A stretch of 10,058 nt of DNA from an uncultured Armatimonadota bacterium (GCA_946478935.1 CAMLEL010000045.1:1-10058); one strand, 5' to 3'; numbered from the stretch's first letter, positions 1-7,431 are shown. Notes: generated from the sequence alone by a model not told the origin. Made by a program: numbers and translations.

Positions 1-2
1 TT

Positions 3-1952
3 CGTGCCTACGAGACGCCTTTTAACCTGATTCCCGAGATTGCCGCAATGCCCAAGCCAGTCGTGCCGCCTACTGGCACTGGCTTGACTCCCGCCCTCCA
101 AAACTACTGGGTGGTTATTCACCCACCCACAATCTTCCTCGGATTTGGTTCTTTGACTGTCTTGTTCTGCTGGGCAATTGCGGCGATGATCGAGCGAAAC
201 CCAATCGACTGGGCCAAGATGATCCGGCCCTGGGCCATCGCCTCGACTACCATCCTGGGTCTTGGACTCATGATGGGTGGATTCTGGGCATACGAAACCC
301 TCGGTTGGGGTGGGTTTTGGGCTTGGGATCCGGTCGAGAACGTGAGCTTTGTTCCCTGGGTTCTGGGCGCCTGCCTGATCCATGGGTTGATCATCCAGAT
401 CACTCGCAGCCGCTACGTCGGTGGCAACCTTTTGCTTGCCGGCTTACCCTTTATCGCATTCGTCTACGGAACCTTCCTAACACGTTCGGGATTCCTGGGC
501 TCCTCAAGCGTGCACAGCTTCGCCGAGATGCAGCGTGGCGCCTTGTGGGTGTTGGTCGGCATCGGTATAGCTGCCCTGGTCGGTTTTCTCGGGCTCTATT
601 TCACGCTCGGTCTGAAGTTGAACCGGGAGTTTTCTGCGGGACGGGCTCCATCGGGGCTGAACCGTGAAAGCTACTATCACTCGGCAATTCTCCTGCTCTG
701 CGGCATCGGGGCGGCCACGGCGATCGGGATGAGCATGCCATTCCTCTCCTCGCAGATCGCCGACAAGAACGTGGCCATCGAAGAGTGGCTTTACCACCAA
801 GTGCTGAGTTGGGCATACATCCCGTTGATCGCGCTGATCGCGATCGTGCCATTTTTAAGCTGGCGCTCGATGCCCGTCAAAGACCTGATCAACCGCATTC
901 TCAACATCCTCACGCTGAGTATCGGTCTCACCGGGCTCAGCCTTCTTATCTTCAGAAATCCAGACTGGGGCATTGCCGCAGATCCTGCCAAAACAACCCT
1001 CATCGCCGGCAAAATCGAACTTGGCACCGTGTACTGGGTCGCATTTCTCGTGTTCCTCAGTTTGTTCGCCGCGATCGCAAATATCTGGCGGATCATTGAG
1101 ACGGTTCGGAAATCACCCATGTCCATCGGCGGATTCGTCTCCCACATCGGGCTAGCCGTTTTTATGGCCGGTATGGCCATGTCCCGAGGATTGGAAAAGC
1201 GAGAGCAGCTGCAAGTGCAGCGATCTCGGCCGGATGAGGGACTGGGGTACGTGGTCGCCCTGAAGGCTGATCCGAATCCGGACGAGCTTTACAATCGTGA
1301 ACACAAGCTCGAATTTGAAGTGACCGGACCTGATGGCAAATTCACAGCGCGCCCGGGCCTTTACTACACCGAATCGAATGAGGGTCCCAAGCCCATGGTT
1401 TGGCCACACATCCAGCGATTCGGCACGCACGACGTGTACTTCGCGCTCGGCGCGCCCGCCATGAACTACTGGAAGGAGCCGCAATTCTTCAAGCCAGGTG
1501 AGTCCAAAACGGTCGACGGCGTAACCGTCACCTATGACGGATATGAAGTCGTTGGAGAGCCGGGCCAACCTGGAGCAAAGTTTGTTGGGAAAGTCCACGT
1601 TAACTACGAGAGTGAGAAGTTCGATGTCAAACCGGTCTTCGAGATTGGCGGCCAACCCGATATGCCTCCTGCTGGCGAATTCCGAGTGATGATGACCCGC
1701 ATCGACGCGGCGACCAAAGGCGCCGAATTCCAGCTCTTTTTCCGCGAGGCACTCTATCCGATCGATCTCTACTACAAGCCGATGACCGGCCTGGTCTGGG
1801 CGGGCGCTGGTATCCTAACGATCGGCGGGCTCTTGGCCGCATTCTACAGACGGCCCAAGGCTCCAAAGGGTCCGGAACCGCTGGATCTAGAGCCTAGTAC
1901 TGAATTCGAGCCTGAAAAGACCCAAGAAGATGCGCCTGCTCCAGTTGCTTAA
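3..1952 (+). CDS. ccmF: Cytochrome c heme lyase CcmF/NrfE family, 5' end outside window
   Basis: Membrane subunit of the system I cytochrome c maturation machinery, which attaches heme to apocytochrome c on the periplasmic side. The frame is open from base 3 with family-like sequence before the first ATG (48), so this ATG is internal and the N-terminal part lies outside the window. Visible hallmarks are a VIHPP histidine (120-122), the tryptophan-rich WWD heme-handling motif WGGFWAWDPVEN (306-341), GTFLTRSG followed by SVHSF (His at 513-515) and SHIGL (His at 1143-1145). These match the conserved CcmF histidine positions. Many hydrophobic segments alternate with short loops. A soluble, presumably periplasmic domain spans about 1200-1770, followed by the family's YYKP signature, a last membrane segment (about 1790-1850) and a Pro/Glu-rich tail. 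The tail overlaps panD by 23 bases. The family assignment is strong; the choice between CcmF and NrfE rests on genes not seen. Confidence 0.95.
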   Translation, partial: RAYETPFNLIPEIAAMPKPVVPPTGTGLTPALQNYWVVIHPPTIFLGFGSLTVLFCWAIAAMIERNPIDWAKMIRPWAIASTTILGLGLMMGGFWAYETLGWGGFWAWDPVENVSFVPWVLGACLIHGLIIQITRSRYVGGNLLLAGLPFIAFVYGTFLTRSGFLGSSSVHSFAEMQRGALWVLVGIGIAALVGFLGLYFTLGLKLNREFSAGRAPSGLNRESYYHSAILLLCGIGAATAIGMSMPFLSSQIADKNVAIEEWLYHQVLSWAYIPLIALIAIVPFLSWRSMPVKDLINRILNILTLSIGLTGLSLLIFRNPDWGIAADPAKTTLIAGKIELGTVYWVAFLVFLSLFAAIANIWRIIETVRKSPMSIGGFVSHIGLAVFMAGMAMSRGLEKREQLQVQRSRPDEGLGYVVALKADPNPDELYNREHKLEFEVTGPDGKFTARPGLYYTESNEGPKPMVWPHIQRFGTHDVYFALGAPAMNYWKEPQFFKPGESKTVDGVTVTYDGYEVVGEPGQPGAKFVGKVHVNYESEKFDVKPVFEIGGQPDMPPAGEFRVMMTRIDAATKGAEFQLFFREALYPIDLYYKPMTGLVWAGAGILTIGGLLAAFYRRPKAPKGPEPLDLEPSTEFEPEKTQEDAPAPVA

Positions 1953-2292
1953 GTCCAAGCTTCATCATGCCCGAGTGACCTATGCCAATCCCGACTATGT
2001 CGGCAGCATCGAAATCGACGGCGAACTAATGAGACACGTCGGAATTCAAGATGGCGAGATGGTTCAAATCTGGGCAGTGGATCATTCTGCTCGCCTGAAC
2101 ACCTATGCGTTTGCTGGACCCAAGGGCGTGATTGGCTTAAATGGAGGCGCTGCGCGTTACTTCAACCCCGCCGATCGCCTGATTATCTGCGCATTTACCT
2201 GGACGGACGAAGAAGTAACGCCCAAGGTTGTCCTCTTGGATGAGAACAACGCAATCGTCAAAGACATGACGCCGTTCACGGTCTTGGGCTAA
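1930..2292 (+). CDS. panD: Aspartate 1-decarboxylase precursor PanD
   Basis: Cytoplasmic pyruvoyl enzyme converting L-aspartate to beta-alanine for pantothenate and coenzyme A. The 120-residue length is normal. Family residues are present: LKSKLHHARVT near the start (Lys10, His12), the self-cleavage site YVGS (Gly25-Ser26, where Ser becomes the pyruvoyl group), ARLNTY (Arg, Thr and Tyr of the active site, about 55-60) and LNGGAA (Asn of the cleavage site, about 72-77). The ATG at 1930 lies inside the ccmF tail. It is kept because it gives the family-typical N-terminus, and a GAAAAG at 1914-1919 sits 10 bases upstream as a possible weak ribosome site. A TTG at 1945 would cut too close to the conserved LKSK stretch. 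Overlap with ccmF suggests translational coupling; pyrE begins 4 bases after its stop. Confidence 0.96.
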   Translation: MRLLQLLKSKLHHARVTYANPDYVGSIEIDGELMRHVGIQDGEMVQIWAVDHSARLNTYAFAGPKGVIGLNGGAARYFNPADRLIICAFTWTDEEVTPKVVLLDENNAIVKDMTPFTVLG

Positions 2293-2296
2293 GACG

Positions 2297-2875
2297 ATGA
2301 AAGTAGACCTTGGAAAGCTTCTTGAGGAATCCGGAGCCATCCTGCGTGGCCACTTTATCCTGACGAGCGGTCGCCATTCCGACGTTTACTTTGAGAAGTT
2401 TCGTGTTTTGGAGCAGCCCCAGGTTCTCTCTGCCTTGTGTCAGGGCCTTGTCGAGGAGGTGACGCGACTTGGAACTGAGATCAAGTACGTCGCCGGGCCT
2501 ACGACGGGAGGCATTATCATCGCCTTTGAGGTAGCTCGGCAGATGAACCTTCCGGCTATTTACATCGAATCAGAAGCGGGCGTAAAAACGCTTCGGCGTC
2601 AAAAGTCGATTCCGGAGGGCGCGAAGGTGCTCATCGTAGACGATGTGTTGACTACGGGCACATCCCTGATTGAATCTCGCGCCGCCATCGAGCGCGCAGG
2701 TGGCATTGTGCAGGCATATGGCGTTCTGATCGATCGATCTGACCCTTCCTTAAATCTATCCCTGCCGATGGTGAAGGCGTATCGCGTGGAAGCAACTTCG
2801 TACGCCTTGGACGAGATTCCAGATTGGCTGGCGTCGATCCCGGCGTTTAAGCCGGGAACGCGCAAAGCAACCTAG
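2297..2875 (+). CDS. pyrE: Orotate phosphoribosyltransferase PyrE
   Basis: Transfers phosphoribose from PRPP to orotate, giving OMP, the penultimate step of UMP synthesis in the cytoplasm. The 192-residue protein begins with LLEESGAILRGHF and SGRHSDVYF (about 8-32), the N-terminal OPRT signature. It has a GPTTGG phosphate loop (67-72), a Lys/Arg-rich flexible loop (KTLRRQK, 97-103) and the PRPP motif VLIVDDVLTTGTS (111-123). The arrangement resembles the Thermus-type PyrE more than the enterobacterial one. No clear Shine-Dalgarno precedes the ATG, and the 4-base gap from panD suggests coupled translation. The stop codon shares a CTAG with the stop of the convergent CBS gene. Orotate specificity is inferred from the N-terminal signature; another purine or pyrimidine PRTase is less likely. 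Confidence 0.93.
   Translation: MKVDLGKLLEESGAILRGHFILTSGRHSDVYFEKFRVLEQPQVLSALCQGLVEEVTRLGTEIKYVAGPTTGGIIIAFEVARQMNLPAIYIESEAGVKTLRRQKSIPEGAKVLIVDDVLTTGTSLIESRAAIERAGGIVQAYGVLIDRSDPSLNLSLPMVKAYRVEATSYALDEIPDWLASIPAFKPGTRKAT
2839..2856. repeat. Perfect GC hairpin at the pyrE 3' end
   Basis: CCCGGC (2839-2844) and GCCGGG (2851-2856) are perfect inverted repeats separated by the six bases GTTTAA. They lie inside the pyrE coding sequence, 16 bases before its stop and close to the convergent gene's 3' end. No T-run follows on either strand, so a canonical intrinsic terminator is not supported, although a stem here could still help stop or trim both convergent transcripts. Confidence 0.5.
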
Positions 2876-3315
2876 AATCCGTATGCATTCTCGTTAGGTG
2901 TAGGAACCGAAACTTCTTTCACCAAATGGCTAATGGCATAACTGTCAGCTTTGGTCGCCACATCGGCTTGGGATACGATCCCGACGCATTTGCCCATTTC
3001 ATCTACAACGGGTACCCGCCGGATCAAATGGTTCTCCATGATGGCCCGACAATCGTCGGCCGAATCCATGCGCCGGACGGTGATCGCCGGAGTGGTCATG
3101 AAGTCGCCGGTCCTTGCTGTGTTTGAATCAATTCCCTGCGAAACAATCCGGCAACAGATGTCCCTGTCCGTAATCACACCGACTGGTGCGCCCGATTCAT
3201 CCACAACTGGAATCTCACCACAGTCGTGCTCCACCATCATGCGGGCCACTTCTCGAACCGTGGAATCGGTTCGGCAGCAACTAGGGTTTTCAGTCATCAA
3301 ATCTCTGGCTTGCAT
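2872..3315 (-). CDS. Protein with two CBS domains
   Basis: A 147-residue cytoplasmic protein made almost wholly of a tandem CBS pair (Bateman module), which in known families binds adenosine nucleotides or related ligands and reports energy state. The first repeat runs about 4-58 (ARDLMTENPSCC, then GEIPVVDESG and GVITDRDI) and the second about 72-125 (FMTTPAITV, then RRVPVVDEMG and GIVSQADV). A short tail ends in NAYGF. The ATG at 3315 is chosen because AAGGAG lies 6 bases upstream and the CBS fold begins at once; a GTG at 3357 would add 14 unrelated residues. It follows pilT by 66 bases on the same strand, so it may be the end of the pilus operon or have its own promoter. The ligand and partner cannot be told from sequence. 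Confidence 0.92.
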   Translation of the reverse strand: MQARDLMTENPSCCRTDSTVREVARMMVEHDCGEIPVVDESGAPVGVITDRDICCRIVSQGIDSNTARTGDFMTTPAITVRRMDSADDCRAIMENHLIRRVPVVDEMGKCVGIVSQADVATKADSYAISHLVKEVSVPTPNENAYGF

Positions 3316-3321
3316 GTGCTT

Positions 3322-3327
3322 CTCCTT
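3322..3327 (-). promoter_or_regulatory. Ribosome binding site of the CBS gene
   Basis: On the minus strand this reads AAGGAG, 6 bases before the ATG at 3315. It is the strongest ribosome site in this neighbourhood and fixes the start over the upstream GTG at 3357. Confidence 0.8.
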
Positions 3328-3381
3328 GAGATTCTTTGACGGAATATCCCCCGTCACGCGCCGATTTGTACGGCGAAAGTC

Positions 3382-4800
3382 TTACCCGCCCTTGGCAAGC
3401 CGGGCGAAGGTTTCCTTGTCCACCGCTCGCATCAGGCATTCCTCATAGGAGCAGTTTCCGTTTCGGAAATGGGCTGCAAGCGAGGCATCCATCGTCTGCA
3501 TTCCCAGTTGCTGCGAAGTCTCGATCATCGAGTACATCTGGTGTGTCTTCCCTTCCCGGATCAGGTTCTTGATTGCCGCCGTACCAAGCATGATTTCGAT
3601 GGCTGCACATCTGCCACCGCCGAGTCTCGGCAGGAGCTGCTGGGAGACGACTGCTTCAAGCGTGTTGCCAAGAAGCACACGAATCTGGTCTTGCTGGTCG
3701 GAGGGAAACACGTCGATCACGCGGTCAATCGTGCTGGGTGCATTCCGAGTGTGCAAAGTGCCAAACACAAGGTGACCCGTTTCTGCCAGTGTCAACGCCG
3801 CCTCGATCGTCTCGAGGTCTCGAAGCTCACCAACGAGGATGATGTCAGGGTCTTCACGTAGCACGGCCCGCAAAGCGTTATGGAACGAGTACGTGTCCGC
3901 ATGCATCTCACGTTGGTTCACCATGCACTTTTTATGCTGGTGGAGATACTCGATCGGATCTTCGATTGTGAGAATGTGGTTCGTCCGATTATCGTTGATA
4001 TCGTCGATCATCGTGGCGATGGTCGTCGACTTACCAGATCCTGTTGGACCGGTCACCAAAATCAAGCCTGAAGTGCGTTTGGAAACTTCCCTGACCACCG
4101 CCGGTAGTCCAAGCTGGTCAAAGGACGGAATTTTGGTTGGGATCACACGGAGCGCGCCGGCAACCGACATTCGCTGCATGTAGACGTTGAAACGAAACCT
4201 GGCCAGACCCTTGATCGAGTAGGCGAAGTCAAGCTCGTGCGTGGATTCGAACTTTTCGATGTGATCGTCGGTGAGCGTGTCATATACCAGCCGGCGAGTA
4301 TCTTCCGGCGCAAGCACCGTATACGGCAGAGGTACGACTTCACCATCCAATCGCATCATCGGGGGCAAGCCAACCGTGAGATGGATGTCGCTCGCCTTTC
4401 GCTCGATCGCCATCCGCAAGATGTCGTCGATGTGAGCGTCCTGGATCGGCTTGGCATCGGCCTCAACCTGGGTAACGCCGCGAACCTCGTCCATGATCTC
4501 ATATCGCTTATCGCTGACATCGATCTGGTGCACGGACTGATCGACATGCGCCGGTTTGTATTTAGCCCGAGGGTCTTCGTCCAACTCTTCGAGAATCTTC
4601 GCCGCTTCCTCCTGCATTTCGGTCTTGGGACCGTCGCCCGCGGGCACTTCCACTTCAATGAATTGCCCGGTTCGCGGGTCCATTACCAGCTGTGTTTGGG
4701 GCTCCGCAGGAGCCTGAGGCTCGGGTGCAGGTGCGGTCGTCGCCGGAGCAGCTTCCTCCTCCGTGCTCAAGACCTGGTTCCAATTGAATCCATTCGACAT
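3382..4800 (-). CDS. pilT: Type IV pilus retraction ATPase PilT, with N-terminal extension
   Basis: Hexameric ATPase at the inner-membrane base of the type IV pilus that powers pilus retraction (twitching, DNA uptake). The PilT core runs from about residue 121 to 472. It shows ASDIHLTVG (136-144), Walker A GPTGSGKST (251-259), the Asp box TIEDPIEY (278-285), Walker B DIILVGELRD (319-328), the His box TGHLVFGTLHT (341-351) and AIKNLIREGK (409-418). That last motif is characteristic of PilT and separates it from PilB. The protein is 472 residues against about 345 for ordinary PilT. The extra 120 residues at the front are first Pro/Ala/Glu-rich and then charged. The ATG at 4800 has AGGAG 6 bases upstream, overlapping the stop of the HDOD gene, so the extension is probably translated and coupled to that gene. 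Confidence 0.95.
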   Translation of the reverse strand: MSNGFNWNQVLSTEEEAAPATTAPAPEPQAPAEPQTQLVMDPRTGQFIEVEVPAGDGPKTEMQEEAAKILEELDEDPRAKYKPAHVDQSVHQIDVSDKRYEIMDEVRGVTQVEADAKPIQDAHIDDILRMAIERKASDIHLTVGLPPMMRLDGEVVPLPYTVLAPEDTRRLVYDTLTDDHIEKFESTHELDFAYSIKGLARFRFNVYMQRMSVAGALRVIPTKIPSFDQLGLPAVVREVSKRTSGLILVTGPTGSGKSTTIATMIDDINDNRTNHILTIEDPIEYLHQHKKCMVNQREMHADTYSFHNALRAVLREDPDIILVGELRDLETIEAALTLAETGHLVFGTLHTRNAPSTIDRVIDVFPSDQQDQIRVLLGNTLEAVVSQQLLPRLGGGRCAAIEIMLGTAAIKNLIREGKTHQMYSMIETSQQLGMQTMDASLAAHFRNGNCSYEECLMRAVDKETFARLAKGG

Positions 4801-4806
4801 ACGTAT

Positions 4807-4811
4807 CTCCT
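4807..4811 (-). promoter_or_regulatory. pilT ribosome binding site overlapping the HDOD stop codon
   Basis: On the minus strand the bases read TAGGAG: the TAG (4812-4810) ends the HDOD gene, and AGGAG (4811-4807) is 6 bases before the pilT ATG. This arrangement is typical of translational coupling and supports the start that includes the long N-terminal extension. Confidence 0.8.
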
Positions 4812-5667
4812 AAAGGCTTAGCTGAGCCGCCGTAATCTCTCCTATTCCTTCATCCACAATCGTTTCTGCCTGTTCGACCGGTAACTGCAAATGCTCGAAT
4901 GCCCAAAGCGGCACTTCAAGTTCTGATCCCTTCCGCCCGTGCTTGGCCAACAAGGCGATAGCGCTGGACAGGGCCGTCGACGATCGCTCGATCTTAAATT
5001 GTTCCTCTGGTCCAGGTTCTTCCACATATCGGAGGCCCTGGGCCAATGACTCTGGAAATCCCCACTTTGACGCCGCACTGACCGCGACCTCTACATGGTC
5101 ACAGCCAAAGATCTTGCGCTCGGCTTCCACAACCGGAGTCCCAGCTTCGATGAGGTGCGAGCATTCGGTATAGCTTCCCTCTCCAAACCGGTCGAGCAGA
5201 GTCCTGCCAAGATAGTGAAGCAAGCCACACGTGTAAGCCTCATCCGCCGAGAGCTTCGGCGAAACTTTGCTTAGCCACCGGGCACAAACTGCCGTATCCA
5301 CCGAATGTCGCCACCAGGTGCGCCGCCGAAGCGACTCCTCGTCATTCTTGCCAACGAACATGTCGAACGCGCCAATTGTCATGGCAAGGTTCCGCACGCT
5401 CTTGTATCCAAGAAACATCAAGGCTTCCCTGATCGAAGTCACGCGTTTTGGCAGGCCGAAGTAGGTCGAGTTGGCCAGCGTCAGCACCTTGCTGCTGAAT
5501 CCTGGGTCGATCGCAATCGCCCTTTCCATCTCTGCCGCTGGAGATTCGCAGTCGCCGCTGATTTCCAGCACCTTGAAGACGACGTGTGGTAGCACGGCCA
5601 AATCGTCCACCTTGACCATCAAAAGATCGAGCGCGGGACTGGGTTCAGAGTGCGGCAAAGCTGACAT
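4810..5667 (-). CDS. HDOD-domain protein between pilB and pilT
   Basis: A 285-residue cytoplasmic protein, mostly one HDOD domain, a signalling module related to HD phosphohydrolases and usually thought non-catalytic. Family landmarks are LAVLPHVVFKVLEI (about 23-36), IDPGFSSKVLTLANS (53-67), FGLPKRVTSIREAL (70-83) and the aromatic WWRHS with His121. In the GLLHYLGRTLL stretch (148-158) the usual HD dyad is His151-Tyr152. Then comes FGCDHVEV (187-194). Loss of the Asp argues against metal-dependent hydrolysis. The ATG at 5667 follows GGGAGG at 11 bases; a TTG at 5697 is possible but lacks a ribosome site. It starts 32 bases after pilB and ends 9 bases before pilT, so it is very probably co-transcribed with the pilus motors and may regulate them. 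The partner is unknown. Confidence 0.9.
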   Translation of the reverse strand: MSALPHSEPSPALDLLMVKVDDLAVLPHVVFKVLEISGDCESPAAEMERAIAIDPGFSSKVLTLANSTYFGLPKRVTSIREALMFLGYKSVRNLAMTIGAFDMFVGKNDEESLRRRTWWRHSVDTAVCARWLSKVSPKLSADEAYTCGLLHYLGRTLLDRFGEGSYTECSHLIEAGTPVVEAERKIFGCDHVEVAVSAASKWGFPESLAQGLRYVEEPGPEEQFKIERSSTALSSAIALLAKHGRKGSELEVPLWAFEHLQLPVEQAETIVDEGIGEITAAQLSL

Positions 5668-5678
5668 CGATTCGATTT

Positions 5679-5684
5679 CCTCCC
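5679..5684 (-). promoter_or_regulatory. Ribosome binding site of the HDOD gene
   Basis: On the minus strand this reads GGGAGG, in the gap after the pilB stop. It is 11 bases before the ATG at 5667, a slightly long spacing, but no better pair exists nearby. Confidence 0.65.
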
Positions 5685-5699
5685 TTATCTTCGGCAAAA

Positions 5700-7418
5700 C
5701 TAGGCATAAAGCACACGAAGCACTTCGTCGACCGAAGTCACTCCCATTAGAATCTTGGAGACGGCATCCATCTGGAGTGTCTTCATGCCGGACTGGACAG
5801 CGAGATTTCGGACGAGGTGCGCAGGTCCGCGCTTCAGAATCTCATCCCGAATGTCGTCGGTCATGATCAGCAACTCATGCACGCCTGTTCGTCCTCGGTA
5901 TCCGGTTCCCTTGCAATGGTCACAACCCTTGCCCTTGAAGAGCGTGATCTCGCCACCTGTGTCAGCGCCAATCTCGTCCGGCAACGGAAATCCGTAGCGT
6001 AGCAAGCTCTCGCGCTGGGCAGTATAGGATTCCTTGCAGTGCGAGCAAATCTGTCGGACAAGGCGCTGGGCGAGTACACCGATAACGGCCGAAGAAATGA
6101 GGAAGGGTTCAACTTCCATATCCGTCAATCGTGTGGTCGCGGACGGAGCATCATTGGTGTGAAGGGTGCTAAGGACCAGGTGGCCTGTAAGGGCGGCTTC
6201 CATGGCAATGGTGGCCGTCTCTTTATCGCGCATTTCACCGACCATGATCACGTCGGGATCTTGACGGAGCATCGCTCGCAATCCTGCTGAGAACGTCATC
6301 CCTGCCTTCACATTCACGCCGCATTGGTTGATGCCGGAGAGCTCATACTCGACGGGATCTTCGATCGTGATGATGTTGTTGACGCCGGTATTGAGCTTGT
6401 TGAGAATCGAATACAGGGTTGTTGACTTTCCGGAACCGGTTGGACCGCAAACCAGGATGATGCCGTAGCTCTTGGACGACATATCCTCGATCATCTTCAT
6501 GTTGTGCGGAAGAAATCCAAGCTTGGAGAGCCCCACATTGATGCCGCCCTTGTCCAAGACGCGCATAACGATCTTTTCGCCATAGACACACGGTAGCGTG
6601 GAAACGCGAAAGTCGTACTCCTTACCCCCGATCACGGCGCTGATTCGGTTGTCCTGGGGAGCCCGCTTCTCGGCGATGTCCATCTCGGACATGATCTTAA
6701 AGCGGCTGGTGAGGGGGGCTACCACTTTCCTCGGCAGCTTCATGCCTTCGACGAGGACGCCATCCACACGATAACGAATCCTCATCCCGTCCCTTTGCGG
6801 CTCCATGTGGATGTCACTGGCCTTGTCCGTAATCGCCTGACTGACGATTAGGTTTGCGAGTCGAATGATGGGTGCGTCCTCGCCCATCTCCCGGAGCTCT
6901 GCCTCACTGAGCTCTTCTTCACTCTCTCGCATGACCTCGACATCACCGTCGAAGTCCTTCATGACGCCAGCCAGCGCATCGCTGACGTTCACGTCCACTT
7001 TGTAGTGGTTGGCCAAGGCTGCGATCAGGTCCTCCTCAATCGCAATCATCGCCTCGATCTCCATTCCCGTTGTGAGCCGAAGTTCATCGATAATGAAGAT
7101 GTCGAGCGGATTCACCATCGCGACGATCAACTTTTCCGACTGCTTCTCGATGGGAACACACTTGAATCGTTTGGCAACCTGGGGTGAGATGTACTCCAAG
7201 GCGTTTGGCTGGGGAACGACGTCGGCAATATCGACAAATGGAATGCCCCACACTTTGCCCAGGCAGCGGACCCGATCGCGTTCGGTGACTAAGCCCATGC
7301 TGACCAGGACCCTGGCCACCGGTTCAGCGCCACCAAGCTCTTTGTGCTTCTGGAGGGCAAGTTCCAACTCTTCGTGAGTAATCAGTCCTTCTGCAACAAA
7401 GTGTTCGCCTGACAGCAT
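5700..7418 (-). CDS. pilB: Type IV pilus extension ATPase PilB (GspE/PilB family)
   Basis: Hexameric cytoplasmic ATPase that drives pilin polymerisation. Of its 572 residues, about 1-143 form a GspE/MshEN-like N-terminal domain (EHFVAEGLITHEELELAL and PVARVLVSMGLVTERD), followed by an acidic linker (about 155-182). The motor domain has KASDIHMEP (199-207), Walker A GPTGSGKST (325-333), Asp box TIEDPVEY (351-358), Walker B DVIMVGEMRD (389-398) and His box TGHLVLSTLHT (411-421). A zinc tetracysteine site is formed by CSHC (458-461) and CDHC (499-502), the last followed by GTGYRGRTGVHELL. The ATG at 7418 has GGAG 7 bases upstream; a TTG at 7484 would add 22 non-family residues. The family is shared with type II secretion GspE. 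The pilT two genes downstream favours a pilus role. It heads the minus-strand cluster. Confidence 0.94.
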   Translation of the reverse strand: MLSGEHFVAEGLITHEELELALQKHKELGGAEPVARVLVSMGLVTERDRVRCLGKVWGIPFVDIADVVPQPNALEYISPQVAKRFKCVPIEKQSEKLIVAMVNPLDIFIIDELRLTTGMEIEAMIAIEEDLIAALANHYKVDVNVSDALAGVMKDFDGDVEVMRESEEELSEAELREMGEDAPIIRLANLIVSQAITDKASDIHMEPQRDGMRIRYRVDGVLVEGMKLPRKVVAPLTSRFKIMSEMDIAEKRAPQDNRISAVIGGKEYDFRVSTLPCVYGEKIVMRVLDKGGINVGLSKLGFLPHNMKMIEDMSSKSYGIILVCGPTGSGKSTTLYSILNKLNTGVNNIITIEDPVEYELSGINQCGVNVKAGMTFSAGLRAMLRQDPDVIMVGEMRDKETATIAMEAALTGHLVLSTLHTNDAPSATTRLTDMEVEPFLISSAVIGVLAQRLVRQICSHCKESYTAQRESLLRYGFPLPDEIGADTGGEITLFKGKGCDHCKGTGYRGRTGVHELLIMTDDIRDEILKRGPAHLVRNLAVQSGMKTLQMDAVSKILMGVTSVDEVLRVLYA

Positions 7419-7425
7419 CGAGTAT

Positions 7426-7429
7426 CTCC
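7426..7429 (-). promoter_or_regulatory. pilB ribosome binding site
   Basis: On the minus strand this reads GGAG, within TTGGAG, 7 bases before the ATG at 7418. It decides the pilB start against the upstream TTG. Confidence 0.7.
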
Positions 7430-7431
7430 AA

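Noticed and set aside
3359..3375. CGCCG/CGGCG stem between pilT and the CBS gene as a terminator
   Set aside because: Only five base pairs with a seven-base loop and no T-run on the minus strand, so termination between the two genes is not supported.
4237..4821. Plus-strand open frame of 194 codons opposite pilT
   Set aside because: It lies wholly opposite well-conserved pilT coding sequence, and its translation shows no recognisable motif and looks like an antisense shadow.
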